A DNA stretch of 64,000 bases from Bradyrhizobium barranii subsp. apii. Its GTDB lineage: Bacteria; Pseudomonadota; Alphaproteobacteria; Rhizobiales; Xanthobacteraceae. Shown here in pieces: positions 42,303 to 51,007 of the stretch. The DNA lies in assembly GCF_011516635.5 (NCBI RefSeq), contig NZ_CP096255.1, positions 3,036,501-3,100,500 of the forward strand, written 5' to 3'. The position numbers and the translations under genes are program-made. Under the pieces are notes generated by a model, which saw only the letters and a program-made list of their open reading frames with translations, was not told where the DNA came from and ran no database searches. The stretch's first letter is position 1, and each line of letters opens with the position of its first letter.

Positions 42303-43345
42303 TAGGCTTCGGCCATGACGTCCAGCACCGCGTCGGCAAAGGCCTTCGGCGCTTCTTGCGGCAGATTATGGCCGATACCGCCCTTGATGGTCCGGTGCGA
42401 ATAGCGCCCGGAGAATTTCTTCGCGTATGCGGACGGCTCCGGATGCGGCGCGCCGTTGGCGTCACCCTCCAAGGTGATCGTAGGCACTGCGATCACGGGC
42501 GCCTGCGCCAATTTCGCCTCGTCGTCGGCGTATTTCGCTTCGCCTTCGGCGAGGCCCAGTCGCCAGCGATAATTGTGGATTACGATCGCCACATGGTCCG
42601 GATTGTCGAACGCCTTCGCGCTACGGTCGAAAGTGGAATCGTCGAAATGCCATTCGGGCGAAGCGAGCTGCCAGATCAGCTTCGAGAAGTCGTGGCGGTA
42701 CTTGTCGTAGCCCTCGCGGCCGCGCTCGGTCGCGAAATAGAACTGGTACCACCATTGCAGCTCGGCCTTCGGCGGCAGCGGCATCTTGCCGGCCTGCTGG
42801 CTCCCGATCAGGTAGCCGCTCACCGAGACCATCGCCTTGACCCGCTCTGGCCAGAGCGCAGCGATGATGTTGGCGGTGCGCGCACCCCAGTCGAAGCCGG
42901 CAATCGTCGCCTTGTCGATTCCGAGCGCGTCCATCAGGGCGACGATGTCGGCCGCGATCGCCGCCGGCTGCCCGTTCCGCATCGTCGAGTCGGAGAGGAA
43001 ACGCGTGCTGCCGTAGCCGCGCAGGTAAGGCACGATCACGCGGCGGCCGGCCGCGGCGAGCAGCGGTGCGACATCGACGAAGGCGTAGATGTCATAGGGC
43101 CAGCCATGCAGCAGGATCACGGGCGGGCCATCCGCGAGACCCGCCTCGGCATAGCCGACATTGAGGAGGCCGGCGTCGATCTGTTTCAGGGACGCGAACG
43201 CGGTGTTGGCGCCGGGCTTGACGATGGTGGCGGACTTCGCCGGCTTCGCCGTAGCCGTCGTGCTCAGCGCAAGCTGGGTCGCGGCGAGCGCCATCGCAGC
43301 CCTGCCGACGAAACGACGTCGTTCGTGGTTGATGTTGTCGGGCAT
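42302..43345 (-). CDS. Tat-exported alpha/beta hydrolase, epoxide hydrolase/dehalogenase type
   Basis: 347 residues from ATG 43345 (AGGAGG seven bases upstream). A twin-arginine-type leader (NHERRRFVGRAAMALAATQL) is followed by the hydrolase fold: ILLHGWPYD (oxyanion HGWP), nucleophile Asp in AGFDWGARTAN and catalytic His in GGIGHNLPQEAP. The Asp nucleophile and HGWP favour an epoxide hydrolase or haloalkane dehalogenase rather than an esterase. It follows another such hydrolase by 38 bp. Its TAG stop uses the terminal base of IS copy 2, and the original stop was also TAG, so the protein is unchanged. Confidence 0.86.
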   Translation of the reverse strand: MPDNINHERRRFVGRAAMALAATQLALSTTATAKPAKSATIVKPGANTAFASLKQIDAGLLNVGYAEAGLADGPPVILLHGWPYDIYAFVDVAPLLAAAGRRVIVPYLRGYGSTRFLSDSTMRNGQPAAIAADIVALMDALGIDKATIAGFDWGARTANIIAALWPERVKAMVSVSGYLIGSQQAGKMPLPPKAELQWWYQFYFATERGREGYDKYRHDFSKLIWQLASPEWHFDDSTFDRSAKAFDNPDHVAIVIHNYRWRLGLAEGEAKYADDEAKLAQAPVIAVPTITLEGDANGAPHPEPSAYAKKFSGRYSHRTIKGGIGHNLPQEAPKAFADAVLDVMAEA

Positions 43346-43383
43346 GTGTGCCTCCTGTGGTCGGTGCATTGTGCAAGTCGCCG

Positions 43384-44340
43384 TCAGCCCTTGTGCCCGT
43401 CCAGACGCGCAAGGAAGTCGCGGATCAGCGTGGCGATCTCGTCGGTCGCCTCGTCGAGCGCGAAATGGCCGGCTTCGAGGATGTGGACCGCCGCATCCGG
43501 CACATCGTCGCGATAGGCCGACGCGCCGGCGACGGTGAAGGAGGGATCGTATTTGCCCCAGACCACCAGCGTCGGCGGCCGCGTCTTGCGCAGCCACGCC
43601 TGCCATTTCGGATAGGAGGCGACGTTGGTCCGGTAATCCAGGAACAGCGTAGTCTGGATCTCGGCCGCGCCGGGACGCGTCAGGAACGCGTATTCGTCGG
43701 TCCAGCTATCGGGGTCGTAGCGCTCGGGGTGCGGGCTGGAGCCGAGGTGCCGCTGGCGCGTCGCGGCCAAGGATGTGAAGTTGGCCTTGAGCGCCTCGAG
43801 CTCATGCGCCGGATCAGCCCAGTATTTGCGACGCGCTTCCCAGAGCGGGCTCAGTCCTTGTTCATGCGAAACGGCATTCTGGATCATGATGGCGCGAACG
43901 CGCTCGGGATGCGCCAGCGCCATGCGGAAGCCGACCGGACCGCCATAGTCCTGCATGAACAGCACGTAGTTGGTCAGGCCGAGCTTGTTCGTCAGCTCGC
44001 CCATCACGCCGGCGATGTTGTCAAAAGTGTAGGTGAAGTCGGACGGTGGCGGCGCGCTGCTGTTGCCGAAGCCGGGATAATCAGGCGCGATCAGGTGATA
44101 TTTGTCGGCGAGCAGCGGCAGCAGAGGCTCCCACATCCGCGACGAGGATGGGAAACCATGGAGCAGCAGCACGGTCGGCGCGTCGGCGGACCCGGCCTCG
44201 CGGTAGAAGATATTGAGACCCCCGATATCGATCGTGTGATAGCTGATCGAGCGTCGGCTCGACCGCAGATCCTGTGCCGAGGCCTGCACGGTGGTGCAGG
44301 CGAGGGCGGCTGCGAGGGCGAGGGTGGCTGGAATATTCAT
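43384..44340 (-). CDS. secreted alpha/beta hydrolase, epoxide hydrolase-like
   Basis: 318 residues from ATG 44340. The Sec signal (NIPATLALAAALACTTVQAS) is followed by the hydrolase core with LLLHGFPSSSRMW (oxyanion HGFP), APDYPGFGNS, nucleophile Asp in LFMQDYGGPVGFR, Asp in VWGKYDPSF and His in LEAGHFALDE. It probably opens epoxides or cleaves halides in the periplasm. It is the first gene of the two-hydrolase operon. The 238 bp upstream contain no CTAAC array but do contain the hairpin at 44538. Confidence 0.86.
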   Translation of the reverse strand: MNIPATLALAAALACTTVQASAQDLRSSRRSISYHTIDIGGLNIFYREAGSADAPTVLLLHGFPSSSRMWEPLLPLLADKYHLIAPDYPGFGNSSAPPPSDFTYTFDNIAGVMGELTNKLGLTNYVLFMQDYGGPVGFRMALAHPERVRAIMIQNAVSHEQGLSPLWEARRKYWADPAHELEALKANFTSLAATRQRHLGSSPHPERYDPDSWTDEYAFLTRPGAAEIQTTLFLDYRTNVASYPKWQAWLRKTRPPTLVVWGKYDPSFTVAGASAYRDDVPDAAVHILEAGHFALDEATDEIATLIRDFLARLDGHKG

Positions 44341-44537
44341 GTCATCGCTCCGATGTGGGCGTGTCGCGTCGAGACGTGCCGGCGCGTCATGCGCCGGCAA
44401 CCGCTCTGACGGGATTGAGCGGCACGCTCCCACCTTGATCGCTGTTGTGCGCAGCAGCTTCCGATCGCCGGATCACATTCGTAAGCTCCGGCGTAAAGCT
44501 TTCGTCATCGTCCTCGATGTGTCCGGTCAGTGCCGGG

Positions 44538-44561
44538 GCGGTGCTCATTGATGAGCACCGC
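44538..44561. terminator. hairpin after the DJ-1/PfpI gene
   Basis: GCGGTGCTCAT / ATGAGCACCGC, a perfect 11-bp dyad with a TG centre, 18 bp beyond the DJ-1 stop. No T-run follows. It may end the DJ-1 transcript or bind a regulator of the downstream hydrolase operon. Confidence 0.55.
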
Positions 44562-44578
44562 TCCGATGCGAGCCTGAC

Positions 44579-45277
44579 TTACGCGGCCGACTTCGCCTTC
44601 TTGGCCAGGGCGGCGAGCAGCGTCTGCGCGGCCGGGCCGGAGGAGTGCGGATTCTGTCCCGTGATGAGCTGGCCCGCGCTGACGACGTGTACGCCCCAGT
44701 TCGCCGTTTTCGAGAAGGCCGCGCCGAGCTTCAACATCTCGTCCTCCACGAGGAACGGCACGACATTGGTCAGGCCCACGTCCTCTTCCTCGCCGTTGGT
44801 GAAGCTGGTCCCTTCCTTGCCCTCGACCAAAGGCTTGCCATCGGGGGTCTTGACGTGGCGCAGCGCACCGGTCGAGTGACACACCACCGCGATGGTCTTG
44901 CCGGCGGCGAGGAAGGATTCGATCAGCTTGACCGAGTCCTTGTCTTCGGCGAGGTCCCACATCGGGCCGTGACCGCCGGGATAGAACAGCGTGTCGAAGT
45001 CTTCCTGCTTGACGCTGTCGAGGCGCACCGTCTTGTCGAGCTGGGCTTCAGCGGCAGCGTCCGCCTCGAAGCGCAGCGTCAGGTCAGTGCGGAACTCGGG
45101 CTCGTTGCTCTTGGGATCGAGTGGCGGCCGACCGCCCTTGGGCGAAGCCAGCGTGATCTCCGCGCCGGAATCCTTGAAAACGTAGTAGGGGGCGGCGAGC
45201 TCCTCGAGCCAGAACCCGGTCTTGCGTCCGGTGTTGCCGAGCTGGTCGTGGGAGGTGATAACCATAAGAATCTTCAT
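44579..45277 (-). CDS. DJ-1/PfpI family protein (HchA/glyoxalase III-like)
   Basis: 232 residues from ATG 45277 (AAGGAGATCGTC upstream). It starts MKILMVITSHDQLGN and has FWLEELAAPYYVFKDSGAEI, the acidic and Gly-rich FYPGGHGPMWDLAED, and the nucleophile Cys in AVVCHSTGALRH (about residue 130). The insertions match the larger HchA/YDR533C branch, with glyoxalase III or deglycase/chaperone activity toward reactive carbonyls. Its promoter carries a CTAAC array. Confidence 0.9.
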   Translation of the reverse strand: MKILMVITSHDQLGNTGRKTGFWLEELAAPYYVFKDSGAEITLASPKGGRPPLDPKSNEPEFRTDLTLRFEADAAAEAQLDKTVRLDSVKQEDFDTLFYPGGHGPMWDLAEDKDSVKLIESFLAAGKTIAVVCHSTGALRHVKTPDGKPLVEGKEGTSFTNGEEEDVGLTNVVPFLVEDEMLKLGAAFSKTANWGVHVVSAGQLITGQNPHSSGPAAQTLLAALAKKAKSAA

Positions 45278-45385
45278 GACGATCTCCTTGAGTGCGTTCG
45301 CTGCAATGACGCATTCCCTCGTGGTGGAGGTGCGCCGGCCTCGGTCTCGTTCGAGCACAACACTTGTTCGTTGCTCGTGAGCCCA

Positions 45386-45429
45386 ATGTTGCACCCAAGG
45401 CCGCGTGTTAGCTCGTTATGTATTGTTAG
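45386..45429 (-). promoter_or_regulatory. CTAAC repeat promoter of the DJ-1/PfpI gene
   Basis: In gene direction: CTAAC-N5-ATAAC (45429 to 45415), then an extra CTAAC only 8 bp after ATAAC (separated by GAG), and CAACAT at 45391-45386, 23 bp after ATAAC. A third upstream unit (CTCTC) is poor. ATAAC-GAG-CTAA also occurs in the epoxide-hydrolase promoter at 51028. Confidence 0.55.
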
Positions 45430-45474
45430 GCGTTGAGAGCAGTGAACGGTTCCCGCTCTCGCGCGTCGCCACCG

Positions 45475-46182
45475 CTATTCGAACACGGCGTCGAAGATCT
45501 CGACGTCCATCAGCACGGGCCTGGCGATCACGCTTCCATCAGGCCGCAGCGTCTGCACACGCCGCAATGTCGGCACGACGATGCCGCCGAAGCTGTCATG
45601 GGCCCAGGAATAATGTGCGACCTTGTTTCCGAACAGATCGTGATCCGTCCGCCGTTGCAGGGCGTTCTCGTCGAAGTAGAAGATCTGCTCGGGCGCGAGC
45701 GTGATCAGGTTCGGCGGGAACTGCGCGCGCAGCCGCCGCCACGTGTCAGCGTTTTCGCGCCACGGCGGAAGCTCCTCCGTGACGACGTCGGGATCGGCGA
45801 GCAGAAATGGGTTGGTCAGATAATTCCAGATCGCTACGCCGCAGAAGAAGACGAGGTGCAGTTCGTCCGCGAGCCCAGGAGAGCCGGCCTCGGGAAATGC
45901 AGGGCTCGGGTTATCCCACGTGCGCAGGACCTCACCCTCGAGGCTCTCGATCGTGATTGCGTCGGGCTGAAAGCAGCCGGAGTGTTCACCCCCGGTGATG
46001 CCGGTGAAGCGGACCGACTGGGCGCGGGTCGAGCCCTCCGCCGTCACGTCCTTGAATTCGCTGGCATGTCCGGCGCTGGAGAACAACGAGCCGCCGACGG
46101 AAAGGTGGAGCGTGAATCGGGTCAAGCTATTCCAGCGGGCCATACCGCCGCTGGCATCAATTACATCGTCAAGAAGCGCCAT
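45475..46182 (-). CDS. hypothetical protein, paralogue of the 40423 gene
   Basis: 235 residues without signal or membrane segments. Shared blocks with the 40423 protein are IDASGGMARWNS near the start, FLLADPDVVTEEL, PWRENADTWRRLRAQFPPNL, a tyrosine-rich IFYFDENALQRR and a C-terminal VPTLRRVQTL. The family is unknown to me; the conserved Trp/Phe/Pro positions suggest a ligand-binding beta-barrel. It lies 118 bp after the STAND gene at 46301 on the same strand but has its own CTAAC promoter. The pairing of paralogue plus CTAAC array is repeated at both loci. Confidence 0.75.
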   Translation of the reverse strand: MALLDDVIDASGGMARWNSLTRFTLHLSVGGSLFSSAGHASEFKDVTAEGSTRAQSVRFTGITGGEHSGCFQPDAITIESLEGEVLRTWDNPSPAFPEAGSPGLADELHLVFFCGVAIWNYLTNPFLLADPDVVTEELPPWRENADTWRRLRAQFPPNLITLAPEQIFYFDENALQRRTDHDLFGNKVAHYSWAHDSFGGIVVPTLRRVQTLRPDGSVIARPVLMDVEIFDAVFE

Positions 46183-46212
46183 ATCCCGCCATATCCACCG
46201 TGAAGTGCCACC

Positions 46213-46266
46213 ACCATGGCGGGGCGGATGCGGCTTGGCGTGTTAGAAGTTGTTAGGACTTGCGAG
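46213..46266 (-). promoter_or_regulatory. CTAAC triple-repeat promoter of the 45475 gene
   Basis: In gene direction: CTCGC-N5-CTAAC-N5-CTAAC (46266 to 46242), exactly 10 bp apart, then 23 bp to CATGGT (46218-46213). The gene start is about 30 bp beyond, with GGCGGGA before the ATG. Confidence 0.62.
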
Positions 46267-46300
46267 CAGGTGCTTGGACGGTATCCCGTTGAAGATACTG

Positions 46301-49144
46301 TCAATTCAGCGCGCTCAGGAGCTCCCTGGCGGCCACGAGATCGCGGGTCTGGAGGCCTTCCTGGTATCGCGCGACGAGCGGGGCGAGCAGAGCGCGTGCT
46401 TCGCCCGCCTGTCCGGCCTGGCGCCAGACCCGGCCGAGGCTGATCGCCCCCCGCAGCTCCCAGCCGAGCGCGCACTGCCGGCGCGACAGATCGAGCGATT
46501 TCCGGAGGCAACTCTCGGCCTCGGCGGTGTTTCCCGACCGGACGAGGATGTCGCCCTTGACCCGGAGCATCTCCGGCATGTCGAAGGATTCGCCATGATC
46601 TGGAATCTGCGCAATGGCCTCATTGATCGTGCGCAAGGCCTCGTCCGGCTGGTTCTCCGCGACGAGGCCCTCCGCCAGCGCCGTCGCAAACACCGTCGTC
46701 ATGATCCGGTGCCGCGTCGCGTACAGCGTGGCCTGGCTGCGGCGAAGATGCTCGATCCCGCCGGCGATGTCGCCGCGGCGAAGCATGAGCTCGCCCTTCT
46801 GGCCGATGCCGACGGCGTGATAGGGACCAAGGAAGTGCCGCGCCGAATGGTCGATCAGCCGCTCGATCAGGATTTCGGCATTGGCCCAGTCGCCGACCCA
46901 GAGGAACACGTAGATCGTCCAGATCAGGGAGATGCCGAGGGTGAGGGGTTGTTCGAGCAGTTCCGCCTCGCGAACGGTGTATCTCGCCGCCTCGATCGCG
47001 CGATCGGGCCGGCCGGTGAGCCAGAGCCCGCGCGCCAGCGCGACCAGCGCGACGATGCGGTCGTCATAACCGAGGTGCCCGATGTTCAGCCGCTGCGAGC
47101 CGGGATTGTGCACCATCGCGCTCTCGCAGAACTGCACGGCCTTGTCCTGATTGCCGATCAGATGGTGCGCGACGCCCAGCATCCATTCCACGTTCAGCGC
47201 GGCGGCCGGATCATTCAGCTTGCGCGCAACGCTCTCGCCCTGCTCGCCGGTGCCGAGCGCGCCGTGAAAATCCCCGACCCTGGTCAGGTAGATGTGCAAT
47301 CCGCGCAGCAGCCAGAGCTGCCAGTGCAGATCCTCGAGATCCCGCGCAAGCTGAAGACTTCGTGTGAACGCCGACCGGACCGCTTCGGTATTGCCCTGCG
47401 TGAACATCACGGAGACGCCGAGCGCGGCCTGCAACGTCATCTCCTGGCGGCGGTCGATCGAATTCGTATCGAGAGAGACAAGCGCCTGCTTCGTCCAGCG
47501 ATAGCACTCCGTCAGCAATGTCAGTTCGAGGAAAAACTGGGCCGCCGAAGCCGCCAGATCCACGCCGATCGTCCGGTCGGCGTTATCCGAAAAGCTCCAG
47601 GCCAGCGCGGCCCTGACATTGGGCAAATGGTCGGCATAGGGAAGGAAGCCGCCCGCGGTCTGCATGCCCGTGGATTTGAGCGCGATGTCGCGCAGGAAGT
47701 CGCGGAAATATTCGGCGTGAGCGCGCGCGACACGGGGCGCTTCGCCGTTCTCGACGAGCTTCGCGCCGGCGAAGGCGCGGGTGGTGTCGAGCAGACGATA
47801 GCGCAGCCGCCGCTCCGCAGGTGAGGTTGCGATCAGCGATTTGGAGAGCAGGTTCGAGATCGCCTCGACCGCCTCGGGCTCGCTGATGCCCTGGCTGGAC
47901 GCAACGGCGAGCGCGGCCTCCATCGTGAATGGCCCGACGAACACCGACAAACCGCGCAGCGTCGCGCTTTCGGCCGCCGGCAACAGATCATAGCTCCAGG
48001 CGAGCGCCGCGCTCAGGGTCTGGTGCCGCGGGATCGCGGTACGGCGTCCCCGCCACAGCAGCGCGAAGCGGCTGTCGAGCAGCGAGGCGGTTCCGGCAAT
48101 GCCATAGGCGTTCACGCGTCCGGCGGCGAGCTCGATCGCGAGCGCGATGCCGTCCAGTCGCCGGCAGATCTCGGCGACAAGCGGTGCATCCTCCTCGCTC
48201 AGTTCGAATTCGCCCAGGCTCTCGGCAATGCGTTCCACGAAGAGCTGGCTTGCGGGATAGGCAAGGATCTCGGCGATGCCGAGCCCGTCGCGCTGGGGCG
48301 GGCAGTCCAGCGGAAACAACCGGTGGACGCGTTCGCCTTCGGTGCGAAAGGATTCGCGGCTGGTGGCGAGAATGTGCAGCTCGGGCGCCTCCTGGACGAT
48401 GTGCTCGGCCAAGGGCGCGAGCTCGTCGATGATGTGCTCACAGCTGTCGAAGATCAGCAGCATCCGACGGTTGCGCAGCACCGTCAGCAGGCCCGGCATC
48501 GGGTCCTCGGAATTGACGGTCAGGCCGAGCGTGGCGGCGATGGTGCTTGGAACGAGCCTGGCATCCGTCAGCGCGCCGAAATCAACGAAGTTGACCTGAC
48601 CGTCGAAGGCCTGGAGTTCGCGATGCGCGACGGCGAGCGCGACGGAAGTCTTGCCAATCCCGCCGGGGCCGACAATTGTCACGAAGCGATGCTGCGCAAG
48701 CTCGGTGGAAATCCGCTCGACCGCGTCGTCTCGTCCGATCATCCTGGCAAGCGGCGGCGGGAGTATGTGAGGCGACGGGACGGCCGGGCTTGTCCGCGTC
48801 TCCGGCGATTCGGACCGGACCAGCGGGCCCGCGAAGCAATAGCCACGGCCGGGCACATTGACGACATAGCGGGAGCCTTCACCGGCATCCCCCAAGGCCT
48901 TGCGTAGCGTCGTGATGTGGAAGCGCAGGCTGCCTTGATCGACCGTCACGTCGGCCCAGACGCGCTTGATCAACTCACGCTTGTCGATGACCTCGCCGGC
49001 GCGCTCGACGAGAAAAATGAGGATGTCGAGTGCGCGGCCGCCGAGGTGAAGCGGAGCGCCGTCCTTCTCGAGCAGGCGCGACCTTGCGTACAGTCGGAAT
49101 GGCCCGAAGGAAATCGCCGCATCCTGGTCGTTAGTGTCCACCAC
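46301..49144 (-). CDS. STAND-type regulator: OmpR-like winged helix, ATPase, TPR-like tail
   Basis: 947 residues from GTG 49144. The winged helix (about 8-105) includes ISFGPFRLYARSRLLEKDGA, then VTVDQGSLRFHITTLRKAL and NVPGRGYCFAG. The ATPase has GPGGIGKTSVA (about 165-175), Walker B LLIFDSCEHIIDEL and ATSRESFRTEGERVHRLFPL. The C-terminal half is TPR-like (AALGVSVMFTQGN, GELMLRRGDIAGGIEHLRRS). It is closest to the paralogue at 59535, with which it shares a 37-bp upstream element. It lies inside the cluster of CTAAC-controlled genes, so it is a leading candidate activator. Confidence 0.85.
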   Translation of the reverse strand: MVDTNDQDAAISFGPFRLYARSRLLEKDGAPLHLGGRALDILIFLVERAGEVIDKRELIKRVWADVTVDQGSLRFHITTLRKALGDAGEGSRYVVNVPGRGYCFAGPLVRSESPETRTSPAVPSPHILPPPLARMIGRDDAVERISTELAQHRFVTIVGPGGIGKTSVALAVAHRELQAFDGQVNFVDFGALTDARLVPSTIAATLGLTVNSEDPMPGLLTVLRNRRMLLIFDSCEHIIDELAPLAEHIVQEAPELHILATSRESFRTEGERVHRLFPLDCPPQRDGLGIAEILAYPASQLFVERIAESLGEFELSEEDAPLVAEICRRLDGIALAIELAAGRVNAYGIAGTASLLDSRFALLWRGRRTAIPRHQTLSAALAWSYDLLPAAESATLRGLSVFVGPFTMEAALAVASSQGISEPEAVEAISNLLSKSLIATSPAERRLRYRLLDTTRAFAGAKLVENGEAPRVARAHAEYFRDFLRDIALKSTGMQTAGGFLPYADHLPNVRAALAWSFSDNADRTIGVDLAASAAQFFLELTLLTECYRWTKQALVSLDTNSIDRRQEMTLQAALGVSVMFTQGNTEAVRSAFTRSLQLARDLEDLHWQLWLLRGLHIYLTRVGDFHGALGTGEQGESVARKLNDPAAALNVEWMLGVAHHLIGNQDKAVQFCESAMVHNPGSQRLNIGHLGYDDRIVALVALARGLWLTGRPDRAIEAARYTVREAELLEQPLTLGISLIWTIYVFLWVGDWANAEILIERLIDHSARHFLGPYHAVGIGQKGELMLRRGDIAGGIEHLRRSQATLYATRHRIMTTVFATALAEGLVAENQPDEALRTINEAIAQIPDHGESFDMPEMLRVKGDILVRSGNTAEAESCLRKSLDLSRRQCALGWELRGAISLGRVWRQAGQAGEARALLAPLVARYQEGLQTRDLVAARELLSALN

Positions 49145-49186
49145 GCGCCAATGAATCCAGTGAAGGGGCTGTTGTCCGCATCCTGA

Positions 49187-49223
49187 TCTAGCAGAACGAG
49201 GTTATGAGTAAACTGGTCGAAAG
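49187..49223 (-). promoter_or_regulatory. conserved 37-bp element upstream of a STAND regulator gene (copy A)
   Basis: On the plus strand it contains CAGAACGAGG and AGTAAACTGG. The element at 62418-62454, upstream of the paralogue at 59535, aligns without gaps and with few differences, although the surrounding DNA differs. It is probably the shared promoter or operator of the two regulator genes. It lies in the 326-bp gap 49145-49470. Confidence 0.55.
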
Positions 49224-49376
49224 TGGCGAAATCGCGCGGCAAGTCATTCGGCCGCACCGGGATGATGCGTGACAAATTTCGCTTAAACGCGAGCGGCTTG
49301 GGAAGCGATCGGGACGACCCGTCAGCGTGCTTGACCGTCGAGAGGACGGTCTGGCCGCCAACTTGTGCCGCCGATC

Positions 49377-49430
49377 ATAACAAAATCTTGCAACGTCTAA
49401 CGAGCAAAACGCGCGCGGTGCATCCAGTAT
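49377..49430 (+). promoter_or_regulatory. CTAAC-type repeat promoter of the HWE kinase operon
   Basis: ATAAC-N5-CTTGC-N5-CTAAC (49377-49401), 10 bp apart, then 23 bp to CAGTAT (49425-49430). The middle unit is poor. The bases after the last repeat (GAGC) match those in the epoxide-hydrolase and DJ-1 promoters. Confidence 0.5.
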
Positions 49431-49470
49431 ACGCTTCGAATTAGGTCCTAGATCCAACGGGGAGGCTATC

Positions 49471-50139
49471 ATGTCCGCTATCGGCTTGGAGACGAGCGAC
49501 CATTTCGTTCGTTCTCAGCACATTGCCAGCCTTGATGATCAGTCGCGTGACTGGGAACTGGTGCTGCGGGAATCCCACCATCGGATGAAGAACACGCTGA
49601 CGCTGCTGGGTGCGTCAGTCCGCCGCGACTTCTCGCGGCCGGGTACCAGGGATATGTCGGGCGCGGTGGACCGGTTCGAGCAGCGCATCGTCGCGTTCGG
49701 CAGGCTCTATCAGCTTTTGTCCGACAGCGACAGTCTGACCGCCGTCTCCGTCGAGGCCTTCTTCGAAAACCTGTGCGAGGCGCTCTCCGAGGCAGTGCTG
49801 GAACCGGCCGGCATCCGCTGCGAGGCAGCGATCGAGAGCGGGGCGCTGCCGGCATCGCAGTGTCATCGGCTGGCGTTGATGCTGACGGAGCTGGTCACGA
49901 ATGCCGCCAAACATGCCTTCCCGAACAGGAACGATGCGCTGATCCGGATCGAAATGGCCAACCGCGACGGCGCCTGGCTCTGCACGGTGGCTGACAACGG
50001 CATCGGCGCGACCGGTCCGCTTCAGGGCACCGGCAGCCGCATCCTTGAAGGGCTCGCACGCAGTATCGACGCGCGGTTGCAGGGCGAGGCGAACCAGGGC
50101 GGCACACGCGTGACGATCGTGATGCCCACTGCCGCTTGA
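49471..50139 (+). CDS. sensor-less histidine kinase, HWE/HisKA_2 type
   Basis: 222 residues with no sensor, membrane or receiver domain. The HisKA_2 dimerisation part has the phospho-His in LRESHHRMKNTLTLLG (about 30-45). The ATPase part has LMLTELVTNAAKHAF (N box), CTVADNGIGATG (G1) and GSRILEGLARSIDARL. GGGGAGGC precedes the ATG. It resembles kinases of the general stress response (PhyR-type pathways) but lacks an input module, so it may act as a scaffold-bound or phosphatase component. It is followed after 33 bp by a VOC gene in the same CTAAC-type operon. Confidence 0.85.
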   Translation: MSAIGLETSDHFVRSQHIASLDDQSRDWELVLRESHHRMKNTLTLLGASVRRDFSRPGTRDMSGAVDRFEQRIVAFGRLYQLLSDSDSLTAVSVEAFFENLCEALSEAVLEPAGIRCEAAIESGALPASQCHRLALMLTELVTNAAKHAFPNRNDALIRIEMANRDGAWLCTVADNGIGATGPLQGTGSRILEGLARSIDARLQGEANQGGTRVTIVMPTAA

Positions 50140-50172
50140 AGCTCGCTTCAATTTCAACTCAGGGAGTTCGAC

Positions 50173-50874
50173 ATGGCCGGCACCGAAATCGACCGCGACG
50201 CCGCGGCGAGGTCTCCGAACACGTCTTCGACATCGCGTGGCGTTGATCTGAAGCTCGAGATCGTCGTCATCCCCGTGTCGGATGTCGACCGCGCCAAGGC
50301 GTTCTACACGCGCCTCGGCTGGCGATTGGACGCCGATTTTGCCTCAGGTGACGAATGGCGCGTGATCCAGTTCACGCCGCCGGGTTCGGCCTGTTCGGTG
50401 ATCTTCGGCAAGAACGTCACACCGGCAGCGCCCGGTTCGGCGCGCGGGCTGTACCTGATCGTCTCCGATCTGGCGGCGGCGCGACAGGATCTGCTCGACC
50501 GTGGCATCGCGGTGAGCGCACCATTCCATGGTGCGGGCGACGTTCACGCCGGTCCGGACGAGCCGTATCTGTTCGGCAGCGTCCGGGTCAGCGGTGCTGA
50601 CCCGAAGCGCGGCAGCTACAGCTCGTTTGCCTCGTTCAGCGATCCCGACGGTAATGGCTGGCTGTTCCAGGAGGTCACGACGCGACTGCCTGGACGCATC
50701 GCTGGTGACGGCACGACGTTTGCCTCAACGGCCGATCTGGCCGCAACCCTGCGACGTGCCGCTGTCGCGCATGGTGAGCACGAGAAGCGCATCGGCGGAC
50801 ACGACGAGAACTGGGCGGATTGGTACGCCGACTATATCGTCCGCGAGCAGGCCGGTCAACCGCTGCCCTCCTGA
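50173..50874 (+). CDS. VOC-family (glyoxalase/bleomycin-resistance fold) protein
   Basis: 233 residues. A VOC domain (about 25-175) has LKLEIVVIPVSDVDRAKAFY, the second-half FSDPDGNGWLFQEVTTRLPG with the metal-ligand-type Glu, and a preceding FGSVRVSG. A C-terminal extension of about 50 residues (AVAHGEHEKRIGGHDENWAD) carries two His and is typical of a subgroup encoded beside such stress genes. Likely a metal-dependent isomerase, lyase or dioxygenase acting on reactive carbonyls; substrate unknown. Confidence 0.85.
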   Translation: MAGTEIDRDAAARSPNTSSTSRGVDLKLEIVVIPVSDVDRAKAFYTRLGWRLDADFASGDEWRVIQFTPPGSACSVIFGKNVTPAAPGSARGLYLIVSDLAAARQDLLDRGIAVSAPFHGAGDVHAGPDEPYLFGSVRVSGADPKRGSYSSFASFSDPDGNGWLFQEVTTRLPGRIAGDGTTFASTADLAATLRRAAVAHGEHEKRIGGHDENWADWYADYIVREQAGQPLPS

Positions 50875-51007
50875 GTTGTAATGAACACATCGCCTGAATT
50901 CACAGACAGGGCGCGCGCCGATTGAACTCGTCGCGCGCCGAGTTGCTTCTGCATCGCGCGTATCGTCATCGTCGCTCGCTTTCCTGCATCCCCCGGACTC
51001 GCAACGG

